NCBI RefSeq assembly: GCF_029867415.1 | Contig: NW_026705403.1 | Coordinates: 248,001-312,000 of the forward strand | DNA length: 64,000 nt | Direction of reading: 5' to 3' | From: Vicia villosa | Lineage: Eukaryota > Streptophyta > Magnoliopsida > Fabales > Fabaceae | Shown here: positions 21,769-33,285 of the stretch, one piece after another | How positions within the stretch are numbered: the first letter of the stretch is position 1 | Layout: every line of letters starts with the position of its first letter | Made by a program: the position numbers and the translations under genes | The notes under the pieces: model-generated | Told to the model about the DNA's origin: nothing | Seen by the model: only the letters and a program-made list of their open reading frames with translations | Database searches by the model: none

Positions 21769-24490
21769 AATGAGTTGGTTTTAATGCATTGATTTTATCA
21801 AGATTTTGTAACCCTAGTTAAATTCATCTTTACTACATTAGTCTAATGATATGCATTTCCACATTCTTTGTCTAATTGTCTTGACTCAATATTTTTTACT
21901 CGTGTTAGTCGTTTAGAACTCTTTCCTTGAAAAATGTTTCTTAAGGTGATTAGCCTTCTACCGTTGCTTGTCATGTATGAGACAAAAATGCTTAAGAAAG
22001 TTATTTGGTTCTTAATCATGTTTTGATTTTTGAAACTTTATGTTTTTTTGTTTATCAGTTCACCACCCAGATATTATTTCTTATTCTTTATTTTCAATTT
22101 AACTAATTACCTCTCTCTTATTTGCAGATGGACCAAGGGCTTCACGTGGGATTGATGACTTGCAACAAGATGGCAGTACTGATTTTATTTTTATTTGTTT
22201 ACAACATCAATTTATTGCGTTTTAAGACTATATGTTTACTACTACATCCATCAGATTTGTTGGCATAGTATTTGTGTTGTGTGGAACATTTTTGAGTTTT
22301 TTTTTTTAATTTTTTAGCCTGTTTGCAGATCAGCAGGCGGCCTCAAGGATGATTGAGTGACTGGAACCAAGACGGAAACAGTGGCATTGACATCTCAGGT
22401 ATAAATTTTCTCTCTGATAACTTTTAACATTACTCATTTCTATTAGCTTCACATTTTTATTTAACTATTATACACTCCCATTTCTCTTCAGGTTTTTTTG
22501 AGGATACAAAAAGGATATGACTGCTGGAGTAACTACGACGAGCAACAATGATCTGTCAGATTTGATTTTGCCGCAACTGCTTTCCCATAGAACTCCGGAT
22601 GTGGTAGAGAGGATCCATACTCATAAGAATATGAAGAGGAGCAGTGTTTTCTTATAGGCTGTATTTTGCTGTGATTTCTAATCCTATTCCTATTCATTCA
22701 AACTAAGCAGCTTTGGGTGACTTTTGTACCTAAAACACTTTTTCCAGTTTATGAGGAGGTGTCGTTTGAATAATCATGTTTTAATTTTTACAACTTCTTG
22801 TTCACTGACTCGTGAGTTGTAATTGTGTATGCATATTTTGATTAGAGAGACATGGCTTATAAGTTAGTTGTAAATAACATTGATGTGACCTTGTATATCA
22901 TAGTGATCCTCATGACAATTTTGATTTTGGACATGTTTTAGCAAGGATTGCATAGCAGTGGCATCTTTTTTTTATAAATGAACCAGTTTATTTTCTGTCA
23001 CTTTATTAGCTTACTTCATTTGTTTATTTTCACTATAATACAATTAAGCTCAGCAAGGTAATATACTAATATAAGCAGTTTTTTCACATTAGCAGTAAAA
23101 GACAATTAGTTTTCTGTACATGTAGGTTTGAAAATAGTTGGTTAATGATTTGTTTGTTAATAAAATTTTAAGAGAGTGAAAGATAAAGGTTAATGACAAT
23201 ATTTATAGGTCTTGACTCTTAAGGGTTACTGTTCAAATAATTTGTCATTTAGTTTCTACCGAGTTTTGAAGTTTAACCCCTTTGCTTGATTTGTAAAGGT
23301 GACATGAGTTTAATTAGTAACAAAAATCATTGCATCGCCCGAAATAAGGATGCTCCTCATGACTCTCTCACTAATGAGAAAGTTATCGAAGTGAAACTTG
23401 ACAATATACCTTAAGTTGTCAGTGTGAAAGTTGACCGTATACCTCCAATCATGTATTGCATTGGTTCTTGGCTACACTAAAGAACGATAAAAAATTTACT
23501 TCACCAGATGAATTGTTGACATGGGTTCAAGATGGAGCAAAAAAAGTTAAGATTTGCTACTGTTATTTCAAAATCACATCTAGGTGGTAAAATAGAAATT
23601 TATTTTATATGTTGAAATGTCTTCTTTACAGATCAAGAAAATGGTTCTGCAACGTCTAACAGAACTGGATATATTGTTGATATGCTTAACTAAACTCTTT
23701 CCTGCATGACACTCTACTCCTCATGGTTTGGATGCTCTTTTTCTGAATGCATGGAATAGAATATAGGATGAATGTGCCATGGCTTTTGTCGAGGAGATCT
23801 CAACGAAGGTCTCTGCATATTACCCAGACATCATTCGGATTTATGGAGAAAACCATTTGACGATTCTACCTCCAGTTCAGCAAATACAAACCTGACATAA
23901 AAATAAAATGTCAAGTTTGATGGTGTTCAATTTATAATCGAACACAGCCGTAACCAGAAACAAACAATATTAGGCATGCATGGACAATATATTAGGCACT
24001 AATGATGATGGAGTTGGACAGTGTTTGTTAAGAGATTACAAGGAATTAACAACATATATTGGATTCGAGGAAAATAAAACAAACATTCTAAATTTCAAAA
24101 CTTACTATTTTCTAAAGGTGCACAAATATAGTACATGATAAAGCCTAACTAACTACCAAAGGAAAACTACATATCAAGCCTGGCGAGTTGCATTAACCGT
24201 ATACAGATCGACACCCATGCCTGGCAGAAATAAGTAATTTTGCAGATGCAAAAATAACATGATACAAACCAAAATGAAATGTGAGCAAAAATTACATGAT
24301 ACGATGCAAATATAGGGGTAAAAATGAAATCGTACATACATTTAATGGCGAGTGAAAATGAGAGTAAAGACCATAAATTTAAGATGAGTAAAAAAGAAAA
24401 TGTACATACACTTGATAGTATCCTGCTAAGTTATGATCCGGCTAAGAGATCTAAATCCTGACCATCCCCGCAATAGAATACGGTCTTTCT
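21573..24490 (+). other. NLR 3' flank (duplicated block), with relics of 3' exons
   Basis: Stretches align in order with 60557-64000: GATGAAAAGGAGAAAC.., the segment around TTGCAGAT..GGGCTTCA (22127 vs 61070), ACAGAACTGGATAT and CTCTACTCCTCATGG (23655-23730 vs 63460-63530), CAAATACAAACCTGACAT, and the end block TTGATAGTATCCTGCTAAG (24411 vs 63941). No protein-coding frame is convincing. Pyrimidine-AG sites (22120, 22320) suggest spliced non-coding 3' exons. A segment at 22500-22680 has no obvious counterpart in the other copy. Confidence 0.75.
21705..21765. repeat. (TA)n microsatellite, about 30 units
   Basis: Pure TA run. The paralogous place in the other NLR flank has only a short TATATAT, so it has expanded here. 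Confidence 0.98.
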
Positions 24491-24860
24491 TCGATCGTAG
24501 CACGCTCCGGCAGCCATTGCACATAGGATCGTATGATCTTACAACCGAGCGCTCGATCTTGACCATGTTACTTGATACAATCAACTTTTGCAAATTCCTT
24601 TTGGCGATGCCATGGAGAGAGCATAAAGAGAAAATTCAAAGGAAGATACTACTTTTTGAAATGCTGTGGAGTCATCTCATATATTTAACTAGTTGTAAGA
24701 AAACATAAGATATCATAATTAATATAGTTGTCACACCACTTTATCTACTTCATAGCTATAAGAAAACATGTTAAGAACGACAACCATAAGATATGCCAAA
24801 ACCAAACATATTTTCAGAAAACAGATGACATATTTAAACCTCCTTTTCTGTATCTGCCAT
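24491..24860. other. Intergenic, no feature recognised
   Basis: AT-rich. A 91-codon ORF covers 24433-24708 but shows no family resemblance and no codon signal I can support. Confidence 0.5.
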
Positions 24861-26083
24861 TGTAACATCTTTTAAAAAGTCTGGTCGCTTAATTGAAACA
24901 GGTTAATCAAACAACAAATAACTTTTGGTAGATTAACATTATTTTATTAGACTAAGGTTTCAGAAATTGAATAAGTGGAAAGTCAAGTTTGTCTTGAATT
25001 TGGAAAGAGATTTGAACAACATCGGAGTATCTAACTAGCTCTAATTGATGTCTTTCTATTGTATACGCTTTGAATATCTTTGAAAACTATTGTGAATCTT
25101 TTCTTTGAATTGAATTGCTTTATGTTATGAATGTTGTTGTGAAGTTAAGTATTGTTGTATGATGTGTGCAACATAGCGACGTGATTGTGAAGTGATGCAT
25201 TATTATGAATGATGATTTTGTTGTTGTTGAAGTTCGACATTATATTAATAATGTTCGATGGTGATTTAGACAATGTTGTGATGTGTCGTATATGTTATGT
25301 TTATGTGGATGTTGCGTTCATTGAGTCACATCCATTTTCATAAAGCGACGGTGGCCTTAATGGCAAATAGCTATGGTGTGCCCAATGGCAAAATTGAGAC
25401 GGTGGGAGTTTTACTCCAATTGGTACCACATGCATTTGCATAAGTCGAGTCACATGTGAATTGCATTTGAGTCTTATTTGATCATGTTGTTGTGACTTGA
25501 TGAAGATATGTTTGTTGTGATGTGATGACTTGATGACGAGATGTTTGTCGTGATATGTTGGAATATTACTTGTGAATTGCATATATTGTCATGGTTGATT
25601 GTTGACATTGTTGCCGTTTCATAAGTTGATTATGTGATTTGGATTGTTGAGATGATGATATGTTTGTTGTGATGTGATGATAGTGTAATTGTGAATTTGA
25701 ATACATTGTCCTAATTGATTAATGATATTGTTGCCGTTTTGGAAGTTGTATTATATTGGTAAGTTGTTATGCGATGAAAATTGTCGTAAGATGTTATGTG
25801 ATGCGAAGTGGTGAAATTATGTATGATCTATATCTCCTATATTATTTATCATGCATTCCTTTATATTGTAAGATATCTCACCCCTTTGCTGATATTTCCC
25901 CTACCATGAGAAATGGGTAGGTACTCAAGTTTAGCCGTGGACGTTCGAGGTTATTTATGTGAAGTCTTTATGTTGCTTTATGGCAAGTCGAGTTGGTGTC
26001 CATTGCTCTGATACGTAGCACTCGGGGGATTAGTCTTTATTAAATGCAATATATGTATCATTATTAAATGCAATATAAGTATG
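24861..26083 (+). repeat. LTR-like sequence, left part, split by the Sirevirus
   Basis: It may start TGTAACATC (24861). It holds features I associate with Tekay/Del-type gypsy LTRs in legumes: AAGATATCTCACCCC near 25870, the GCTCTGATACGTAGCACTCGG stretch near 26010, and T/G-rich degenerate repeats of TTGTTGTGATGTGATGACTTG (25480-25680). Its continuation across the Sirevirus is 36383-36484, ending GGGTATTACA. TGTAA..TTACA would be the terminal inverted repeat. I find no TSD, so the left edge is tentative. Confidence 0.45.
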
Positions 26084-27297
26084 TGAAGGATAGAAAAACA
26101 CTTAGAAAGGGGGGTTTTGAATAAGTGTAGTTTAAAAACTTGAATGATAAAAACAATTTGCACAGTTATTTTTATCCTGGTTCGTTGTTAACTAAACTAC
26201 TCCCGTCCACCCCCACGGAGTGATTTACCTCACCTGAGGATTTAATCCACTAATCGCAACAGATTACAATGGTTTTCCACTTAGCCCACGACTAAGTCTT
26301 CTAGAGTATCCTGATCACAACCTGATCACTCTAGGAACAAATGCTTAGACACAAGCTAAGACTTTCTTAGAGTATCCTGACCACCACGTGATCACTCTAA
26401 TTACAACTGCTTAGACACAAGCTAAGACTTCCTAGAGTATCATGATCAACACTTGATCACTCTAGTTACTTACAAATTAATGTAAACAATTCTAAGAGTA
26501 TTACAATTGCTTCTGAAAAGCTATAATCACAACAGTGATATTTCTCTTAACGTTTAAGCTTAATCTCACTAATATATTACAACAGCAATGTAGTGAGCTT
26601 TGATGAAGATGAAGTTTCTGAGCTTTGAGTTGAACAGCGTTTCAGCAAGTTTTTCAGAATAAGTACGTTCAGAATTGGTAACCTTGCTTCTCATCAGAAC
26701 TTCATATTTATAGGCACTTGAGAAGATGACCGTTGGGAGCATTTAATGCTTTGCGTATTCCGTACTGCATTGCATTTAATGTTTCACGCTTTTGTCAACT
26801 ACCTCGAGCCTTGTTCACGCTGTGTCTACTGACGTTGCCTTTAATAGCTTCCAACGTTCCTTTTGTCAGTCAGCGTAGCCTGCCACTTGTACTTGCTTCT
26901 GATCTGATGTTTGTGAATACAACGTTTGAATATCATCAGAGTCAAACAGCTTGGTGCATAGCATCTTCTTGTCTTCTGACCTTGAAGTGCTTCTGAGCGT
27001 GATACCATGAGAACTTCAGTGCTTCTGCTTCTGAGCTCAAGTTCTTCTGATGCTTCCATAGACCCATGTTCTAATTCTGCCTTGACCATCTTCTAATGTC
27101 TTGCCAGACCATGTTCTGATGTTGCATGCTGAACCTTCTGAGACAGAGCTTCTGAGCGCTGATTTGTGCATACTCTTTATATATTTCCTGAAAGGGAAAT
27201 TGCAATGTATTAGAGTACCACATTATCTCACACAAAATTCATATCCTTGTTATCATCAAAACTAAGAATATTGATCAGAACAAATCTTGTTCTAACA
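26084..27297 (-). repeat. Sirevirus 3' LTR (1214 bp)
   Basis: On - starts TGTTAGAACAAG and ends TCTATCCTTCA. It holds three tandem units of about 66 bp with paired TGATCA motifs (26312/26323, 26378/26389, 26443/26454). The first member of the second unit is TGACCA. Confidence 0.95.
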
Positions 27298-28447
27298 ATC
27301 TCCCCCATTTTGATGATGACAAAAACATATATAAATGATATGAATTTGCGATCAGAAAGAGCAGACGGCTAAAGACAATTACACAGCTATAGCATAAGCA
27401 TGTGAATATGTCTCCCCCTGAGATTAACAATCTCCCCCTGAGATGAATAATCTCCCCCTGAAATTAATACTAGAAGAATTTTATAAATAAAAGACTTCCC
27501 CGAGTATTTCAGTAGAGACGTTCACAGTGCTTGATCTTCAGAAGATTTATGACTTCTGATTTCTGCTTCCATTAGGACAGCTTCAGAACTTTGAATTTCT
27601 TTAGATCCTCAGAACATTCACAGCTTCTGATTCCTGCTTCCATCGGACAGCTTCAGAACATGAATTTCTTTGATCTTCAGAACATTCACAGCTTCTGATT
27701 CCTGCTTCCATCGGACAGCTTCAGAACTTGAATTTCTTTGATCTTCAGAACATTCACAGCTTCTGATTCTTGCTTCCATCGGACAGCTTCAGAACTTGAA
27801 TTTCTTCTTACATCACTTCATGCTAGATTGTATCAGAACATTGTTGAATGTACCAGAGCATCATCAGAGCATCTCTACATCCTGAAATGTTACAGAACAA
27901 CGCTAAACGACAAAAGTCAGCATGAATGAGTCAGAACATAGAATATGTTTCAGAACACATAATATGTATCAGAGCCATATAGAATGTATCAGATCCATAT
28001 AAAATGTATCAGAACAAATAGACATAATGTTTCAGATCATATTCTATCATCAGAATATCTGAACATCTTCCTTCTTGCTTCTAATTCTGAAGCTTCATAG
28101 CACTCAGCTTGCTTCAAGAATCCAAGAACTTGATTCATCTTGTTGCTTCTTATGTTGATCTTGAATTCCTACAACAACACAACTTAAGGCATAGAACTTT
28201 GCAAGTTCTGTTAGTAATGTGGGGCCTTTTTACCCGGTAACTGATAATATTTAATCAGATCATTTTATCATATATTTTCTCCCCCTTTTTGTCATAACAT
28301 CAAAAAGAATATAAAAGATTCAGATGTAGAAAACGACAAAGGAAAGAGACAGAATCAAACTTTTCATTAATTAAGCAAACAGAATTACATAAGATGTATG
28401 CAGTAAAAGCAGATGCAACAAGGAAAGAAAACTACAAAGACCAAAGA
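27298..28447 (-). other. Sirevirus 3' untranslated region with multiple polypurine tracts and a 68-bp tandem repeat
   Basis: The PPT next to the LTR reads AAAATGGGGGAGAT on -. Three more (TCAGGGGGAGA on -) start at 27411, 27431 and 27451, exactly 20 bp apart, and another purine tract (AAAAGGGGGAGAAAA on -) is near 28278. Multiple PPTs are a Sirevirus trait. A tandem repeat with copies at about 27553, 27624, 27692 and 27760 carries AGCTTCTGATTCCTGCTTCC. Confidence 0.85.
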
Positions 28448-29677
28448 CTAAGATCCTAGCTTAGACAAAATCTGCGCCAGAATGTCATGAACCCCGTCAG
28501 TGCTTGCAGTTTGCCTTGCCATGAAGGAGCGAAACTCATCATTGGCTGCTTCTTGCGCGTCCAAACGAGAAGCCAGCATAGCTTGATTCTGATGCAGAGC
28601 TTCCAAGGTCTCCATCAGAGTTGAGGGTACACCAGAAGAAGAAGCACCAGAACTTCTGCCAACAGGGACAGCAATCTCAGCAGGACGATCTTCTGGAAGG
28701 TCTTCAGCTTCTGTACCTTCCATCTCAATATCTGAGTCTGACTCAGGAGCAGCCTCAGCATATTCTGGTTCAGGCAACTCAGAAGCTCCAACTTCCAACG
28801 CCTGAAGAATAGCTGCTAGGTTTGTTGGAGGAGTAGGACCAGCAACTTCAGCAGGATAAACCACTTCTGGAAAGACCATGTGAGGAGAACTTTCAGAAGG
28901 GTTCATTCTGAACCAATCAAATAACCATTGAAAATCTCCAGTCAGCACAAGATACCTTGGTCTCCATACCACGATGTCTCTGCAGGGATTTTCTTCTACC
29001 ATCTCATCTGCAGGTATCCTCTCTTCAAGAACTCTTCTATTCTTGATGAGATGGTGATAGCTGCTTTCACCAACTTCCAAGAGAAGGCCACGAGCCCCAG
29101 GTGCTTCAGTCATGATCATTCTTTGGACATCCGTAGCCCTAACCAGAAAATCCTGGCGAAAGGCTTCCCAGAGGTTGCAGGTAGCATACTCATCCAGATG
29201 ATTAAGGTGAGCAGCACCCAGAATCTCCAACCAGCTATTTACATATGAGTGTAAAAGCTCTAGAAAAGAATGAGTGGTAGGTGTTGGAGGTTTGACAGTG
29301 AATCTGGAGTCAGGAAACACAAAACTGTAGGGGTTAGGTGTTCTGGTGGGAAAAGGGTGTGAGAGAGATGAGGAGATATCTGTGGGATGGGTTGAAGGAG
29401 AAAGGATATCAGATGGTGAAGATGGTGGTTCCAGAGAGGTGAAAGAAGAGGAAGAGGTGGTGGAAGTCTGTGAAGAGGGAGGTGATAGAGGGATACCATC
29501 AAGGGGTTGATACACACGTCTAGAGTAGTTTCCAGACATCATAGCTTCAAGGGGATTCACCTTGAGAGGGTCATAGGTGATCCTTACTCTTTTTGGTTTG
29601 TTTTCTGGTTCATCAGTTGCCTTTCTCTTTTGTTTACGATCAGTTTCTTGATTTGCAGAACTTGACGAAGGATTCAT
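28448..29677 (-). CDS. Sirevirus env-like ORF (function unknown)
   Basis: An intact 409-codon ORF between pol and the 3' LTR, on the same strand. N-terminus: basic (RKQKRKATDEPENKPKRVR). Then a proline/serine/threonine-rich region at about 60-135, a globular middle (FLELLHSYVNSWLEILGAAH, DIVVWRPRYLVLTGDFQW) at about 140-270, an acidic stretch (EAAPESDSDIEMEGTEAED), and a C-terminal coiled coil. SIRE elements carry an env-like ORF here. I see no signal peptide or transmembrane span, so an envelope role is not shown. The preceding pol stop is TGA, 464 bp upstream, so simple read-through from pol would have to cross further sequence. Confidence 0.8.
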   Translation of the reverse strand: MNPSSSSANQETDRKQKRKATDEPENKPKRVRITYDPLKVNPLEAMMSGNYSRRVYQPLDGIPLSPPSSQTSTTSSSSFTSLEPPSSPSDILSPSTHPTDISSSLSHPFPTRTPNPYSFVFPDSRFTVKPPTPTTHSFLELLHSYVNSWLEILGAAHLNHLDEYATCNLWEAFRQDFLVRATDVQRMIMTEAPGARGLLLEVGESSYHHLIKNRRVLEERIPADEMVEENPCRDIVVWRPRYLVLTGDFQWLFDWFRMNPSESSPHMVFPEVVYPAEVAGPTPPTNLAAILQALEVGASELPEPEYAEAAPESDSDIEMEGTEAEDLPEDRPAEIAVPVGRSSGASSSGVPSTLMETLEALHQNQAMLASRLDAQEAANDEFRSFMARQTASTDGVHDILAQILSKLGS

Positions 29678-30141
29678 GATGAAGTTGCAGATAGTGAAAA
29701 CTGCTAGGGTTTATGATATGAATGCAAAGAGAGATAGAGAGCGAAAAAGAAACTGAATGCAAGAGAGAGAAATATAAGAGGGAAAAGAAACGTTTGAAGA
29801 GTATTAAAAGAAACAGAAATAAAAGGAAATGATGGATAGCATTTAATGTTACATGACGTAAGGAGAGATAATAATGACAGAAGAAGTGATTAGCACAGTT
29901 ACCTAAGTAGGCGTCCCCTCAACTGCGTGCACGCTTGTCCAGAAATAGTGAACACGTGTTTACCATCTGGATAGCCAGTTACAGCTGTTTTACTTTTAAA
30001 GAGATTCTGAGTCAACTTAGACAATTAAACGTTAGTAATAACAAAATCACTACTTCTAATTGATTACAATCAGAACTTCTTATAAAAGACTAATCCAATC
30101 TCATTTCAGAAGATACTCATACATAAGATCTTCTCATCTTC

Positions 30142-33100
30142 TCATTCTGGGCATAAATCCATACTGATATTCTTCAGAATGAACTTAAACCTATCTTCAG
30201 CAAGGGGTTTTGTAAAGATATCAGCCCATTGATGGTCTGTATCCACAAAGTTTAAAGATATAACACCCTTCTGAACATAGTCCCTTATGAAATGATGTTT
30301 AATCTCAATATGTTTAGCTTTTGAATGTAAGATAGGATTCTTAGATAAACATATAGCAGAAGTATTATCACAGAAAATAGGAATGTTACTCTCATATATC
30401 TGATAATCTTCTAGCTGACTTCTCATCCAGAGCATTTGTGTGCTACAACCAGCAGCATCAACATATTCTGCTTCTGTTGTTGAGAGGGCAATTGTAGCTT
30501 GCTTCTTGCTGTACCATGAGATCAGATGACTTCCAAGAAATTGACAACTTCCAGAAGTGCTCTTTCTTTCTATTCTATCTCCAGCATAGTCAGCATTACA
30601 GAATCCTACTAAGTTGTAATCTTTGGATCTTCTGTAAACTAAACCAACATTAGTAGTACCTTTCAGATACCTCAGAATTCTCTTAACCGCAGTTAAATGA
30701 GATTCTCTCGGATCTGATTGGAATCTAGCACACAAACAAACACTAAAGAGAATGTCACGTCTAGAAGCAGTTAGGTATAGAAGAGATCCAATCATACCTC
30801 TGTACAACTTCTGATCTACCTTCTTACTTACCTCATCCTTACCTAGGACACATGTTGGATGCATAGGAGTTTTGGCTTCTTTACTTTCAGAGAGATTAAA
30901 CTTCTTCAGAAGTTCTTTCACATACTTCGTTTGATGAACATAGGTTCCATCAGAAGTTTGGTTGATTTGAATCCCAAGGAAATACTTGAGTTCTCCCATC
31001 ATGCTCATTTCAAATTCAGCCTGCATAGACTCATCAAACTCCTTTCCAAGTGTAGCATTAGATGTTCCAAAGATGATATCATCAACATATATTTGACATA
31101 TTAAAATATCCTTTTTAAAGGTTTTACAAAAGAGAGTAGTGTCCACTTTTCCTCTAGTGAAATCATTTTCCAGAAGGAAAGAACTTAAACGTTCATACCA
31201 AGCTCTCGGAGCTTGCTTCAATCCGTATAATGATTTCTTTAATTTAAAAACATGATTTGGAGACTTGAAGTCTTCAAAACCAGGAGGTTGATGGACATAA
31301 ACTTCTTCATCTATATAACCATTTAAGAAGGCACTCTTGACATCCATCTGATAAAGAGTGATGTTATGTTGAGTGGCAAAAGAAATTAATAGACGAATAG
31401 ATTCTAACCTGGCCACTGGTGCAAAGGTTTCTGTGTAGTCAATCCCTTCTTGCTGATTATAACCTTGAGCAACCAGTCTGGCTTTGTTTTTTACCACTTC
31501 TCCCTTCTCGCTTAGCTTGTTTCTGAACACCCACTTAGTGCCGATGATGTTAAATCCTTTTGGTCTAGGAACCAAGTCCCATACATCATTCCTTGTAAAC
31601 TGATTTAGTTCTTCTTGCATGGCAATTATCCAGTCTGGATCTTCTAGAGCTTAATCAACAAAAGTTGGCTCGATCAAAGAAACAAGACCTAATTGACATT
31701 CTGCATTGTTCTTAAGGAATGCCCTTGTTCTGATGGGATCGTCTTTCTTTCCAAGGATCACATCTTCTGAATGAGCTGAAGCAAGTCTAGGTGATCTTCT
31801 GACTGTTGGCTCTTCAGAAATCCTGAGACTCTCTAAAGATGCAGCAACTTGATCTTCTGATCCATTGCTTCTGAGACTATCAGCTTTTGCAGCTTTGCTT
31901 CTTGGTTCTACAGCTTCTGATATATCAATATCTATATCTGCAAAATTCTTAAACTGCTTTGGTTTTTCAAGACCAAGCTTATCATCAAACCTGATATTGA
32001 TTGATTCTTCTACAATCAATGTTTCAGTATTGTATACTCTGTAGCCTTTAGAGCGTTCAGAATATCCAAGAAGGAAACACTTTTGTGCTTTAGAATCAAA
32101 CTTACCAAGATGATCTTTAGTATTCAGAATAAAACAAACACATCCAAAAGGATGAAAATATGAAATGTTGGGCTTTCTGTTCTTCCACAATTCATAAGGA
32201 GTCTTATTTAGAGTAGGTCTTATAGAGATTCTATTCTGAATGTAACATGCAGTGTTTATTGCTTCTGCCCAGAAATGCTTAGCCATATTGGTTTCATTGA
32301 TCATGGTTCTGGCCATTTCTTGTAGAGTCCTATTCTTTCGCTCTACAACTCCATTTTGTTGTGGAGTTCTAGGACAAGAGAAATCATGGGCAATACCATT
32401 TTCTTTGAAGAACTCCTCAAAGAATCTGTTCTCAAATTCGCCACCATGATCACTTTTGACCTTTATGATCTTGCACTCCTTCTCAGATTGGATCTGAGTG
32501 CAGAATTCAAAGAACACTGAATGAGACTCATCCTTGTGTTTCAAGAAATTTACCCATGTCCAGCGGCTATAATCATCAACGATGACTAATCCATATTTCT
32601 TCCCTCTGACAGATGCTGTTTTGACTGGGCCAAACAGATCAATGTGCAAGAGTTCTAACGGCCTTGAGGTAGACACAACATTCTTAGACTTAAATGCAGC
32701 TTTGGAGAACTTGCCCTTCTGACATGCTTCACAAAGAGCATCTGATTTGTATTTCAGATTTGGGAGTCCTCTGACCAGATTTAGTTTGTTAATCTGAGAA
32801 ATCTTTCTCAAACTAGCATGTCCTAATCTTCTGTGCCAGACCCATTGCTCCTCAGAAACAGACATAAGACAAGTCACCTTCTGCTTCTCAAGATCAGAAA
32901 GATCAATCTTATAAATGTTGTTCTTCCTCTTGCCTGTAAATAGGATTGAGCCATCCTTCTGACTTACAGCCTTGCAAGACTTTTGATTGAAGATTATATC
33001 ATAACCATTGTCACTTAATTGACTTATGGACAATAAGTTATGCGTTAATCCTTCTACAAGAAGTACATTAGTTATGGAAGGAGAGTTACCAAGACTTATG

Positions 33101-33285
33101 GTTCCAGAGCCAATGATTTTGCCCTTCTGATCTCCTCCAAACTTGACTTCTCCACCTGGTTTAAGCACCAGGTCTTGGAATGTAGACCTTCTTCCCGTCA
33201 TGTGTCGCGAGCACCCAGAGTCCAGGTACCATGACATTTTGCTTTTTGTCCTCTTTGCCGCCAAGGATATCTGCAACAGAAATTA
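30142..33285 (-). pseudogene. Sirevirus pol: protease, integrase, RT, RNase H
   Basis: Protease: MSWYLDSGCSRHMTG near 33225. Pre-integrase: WHRRLGHASLRKI. Integrase: LLHIDLFGP, SDHGGEFENR and [61 protein letters not shown]. RNase H: NADYAGDRIERKSTSG, TEAEYVDAAG, KHIEIKHHFIRDYV. An in-frame TAA at 31651-31653 replaces a probable GAA between TFVD and ALEDPDW. Relative to gag, pol is in the frame one base further on. The overlap runs from a TAA at about 33285 to the gag-frame stop at 33161, so a +1 shift is needed, whether programmed or mutational. Confidence 0.9.

Noticed and set aside
24433..24708. 91-codon ORF in GATC-rich DNA
   Set aside because: No similarity to known families that I recognise. 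The start is covered by the NLR-flank duplication, where the other copy reaches the window edge and cannot be compared.
33161..33260. Separate small gene from the frame ending VLATHDGKKVYIPRPGA
   Set aside because: It is the protease region read in the gag frame across the +1 overlap, not a distinct protein.
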